Source: Arthrobacter sp. 135MFCol5.1
GTDB taxonomy: Bacteria > Actinomycetota > Actinomycetes > Actinomycetales > Micrococcaceae
Direction: 5' to 3'
NCBI RefSeq assembly: GCF_000374865.1
Contig: NZ_KB895452.1
Span: 310,001 to 374,000 of the forward strand
DNA length: 64,000 bases
Each line of letters opens with the position of its first letter. Positions within the stretch are counted from its first letter, which is position 1. Under the pieces are notes generated by a model. The model searched no databases and was not told the DNA's origin. It saw only the letters and a list, made by a program, of their open reading frames with translations. The translations under genes and the position numbers were made by a program. Shown here one piece after another: positions 63,880 to 64,000 of the stretch.

Positions 63880-64000
63880 ATGAGCGCCGACAAGTCCAGC
63901 AGCTGGTCCTATGCAGAAGATCTGCCCGCTGAGGATGAGGTCATGCTTCGGGCCCGGGAACGTTCCTTTGAATTGGGCGTGAGTGCCATCAGCCCCGGTG
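63880..64000 (+). CDS. O-methyltransferase (Rv1220c type), N-terminal part only
   Basis: Open frame of 40 codons from ATG 63880 to the end of the window; the rest is outside. SYAEDLPAEDEVMLRARERS and LGVSAISPG match the N terminus of AdoMet-dependent O-methyltransferases next to sigE in actinobacteria. AGAAAG lies 8 bases upstream, and TAGGCT at about 63832 is a possible -10. Divergent from sigE. Confidence 0.8.
   Translation, partial: MSADKSSSWSYAEDLPAEDEVMLRARERSFELGVSAISPG

Overview
The window is a stretch of high-GC actinobacterial chromosome. Gene content and order fit a Micrococcaceae member of the Arthrobacter / Pseudarthrobacter type. Pointers are the coproporphyrin-dependent heme genes, an AdnAB double-strand-break resection enzyme rather than RecBCD or AddAB, UvrD2, a SigE-type ECF sigma factor followed by a zinc anti-sigma factor and tatB, DUF3107, UPF0182, many GTG and TTG starts and many 4-bp gene overlaps. 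I saw no insertion sequence, prophage, integron, CRISPR array or rRNA. This is largely core chromosome, so most genes are recognisable and most interest lies in organisation and regulation.

Layout. 1-2000: etfBA (minus). 2000-6850: an envelope-stress block with a membrane-anchored HtrA protease (minus), a TPM-domain membrane protein and a PspA homologue (plus). 6900-9300: photolyase and a cytochrome b561-like membrane protein, tail to tail. 9436-9728: two identical initiator tRNA genes, each with its own terminator. 9849-28413: a block whose order resembles Mycobacterium tuberculosis Rv3193c-Rv3202c: UPF0182, YlbL-type PDZ/Lon protease, DUF2342 metalloprotease, YgjP-like metallopeptidase, uvrD2, nudC, a phosphotransferase, adnB, adnA and an alkyltransferase-like gene, followed by a divergent DnaQ-type exonuclease. 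29519-31977: a polar amino-acid ABC transporter. 32091-44496: the heme genes, hemE-cgoX-(secreted protein)-chdC-cpfC-hemC-hemD-hemB-LLM oxidoreductase-hemL on minus, with hemA divergent. 44509-44676: a cluster of six copies of a 17-bp repeat. 44681-47228: a MoeB-rhodanese protein, a TetR regulator, DUF3107 and a small membrane protein. 47293-50466: thiamine genes (TPP riboswitch, thiO-thiS-thiG; thiE divergent). 50496-57363: RNB ribonuclease, DEAD-box RNA helicase, a solitary DNA methyltransferase, PHP phosphoesterase and aminopeptidase P. 57485-64000: a general-stress-protein-like membrane protein, MgtE-N/CBS protein, DUF1003 protein, Mrp, tatB, anti-sigma, sigE and the first 40 codons of an O-methyltransferase, resembling M. 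tuberculosis Rv1220c-Rv1232c but without htrA beside sigE.

The main cross-cutting observation is regulatory. About fifteen genes have no ribosome binding site but have a TANNNT-like box ending 6 or 7 bases (9 in hemA) before the start codon. That is the arrangement expected for leaderless mRNAs. In five divergent pairs both genes show it. Other points are the riboswitch that overlaps the thiO ribosome binding site, coupling of an alkyltransferase-like gene to adnA, an Asn-Gly repeat inside an RNB ribonuclease, and an MgtE-like protein without its channel domain. Comparisons with M. tuberculosis are from memory, and no database search was made.
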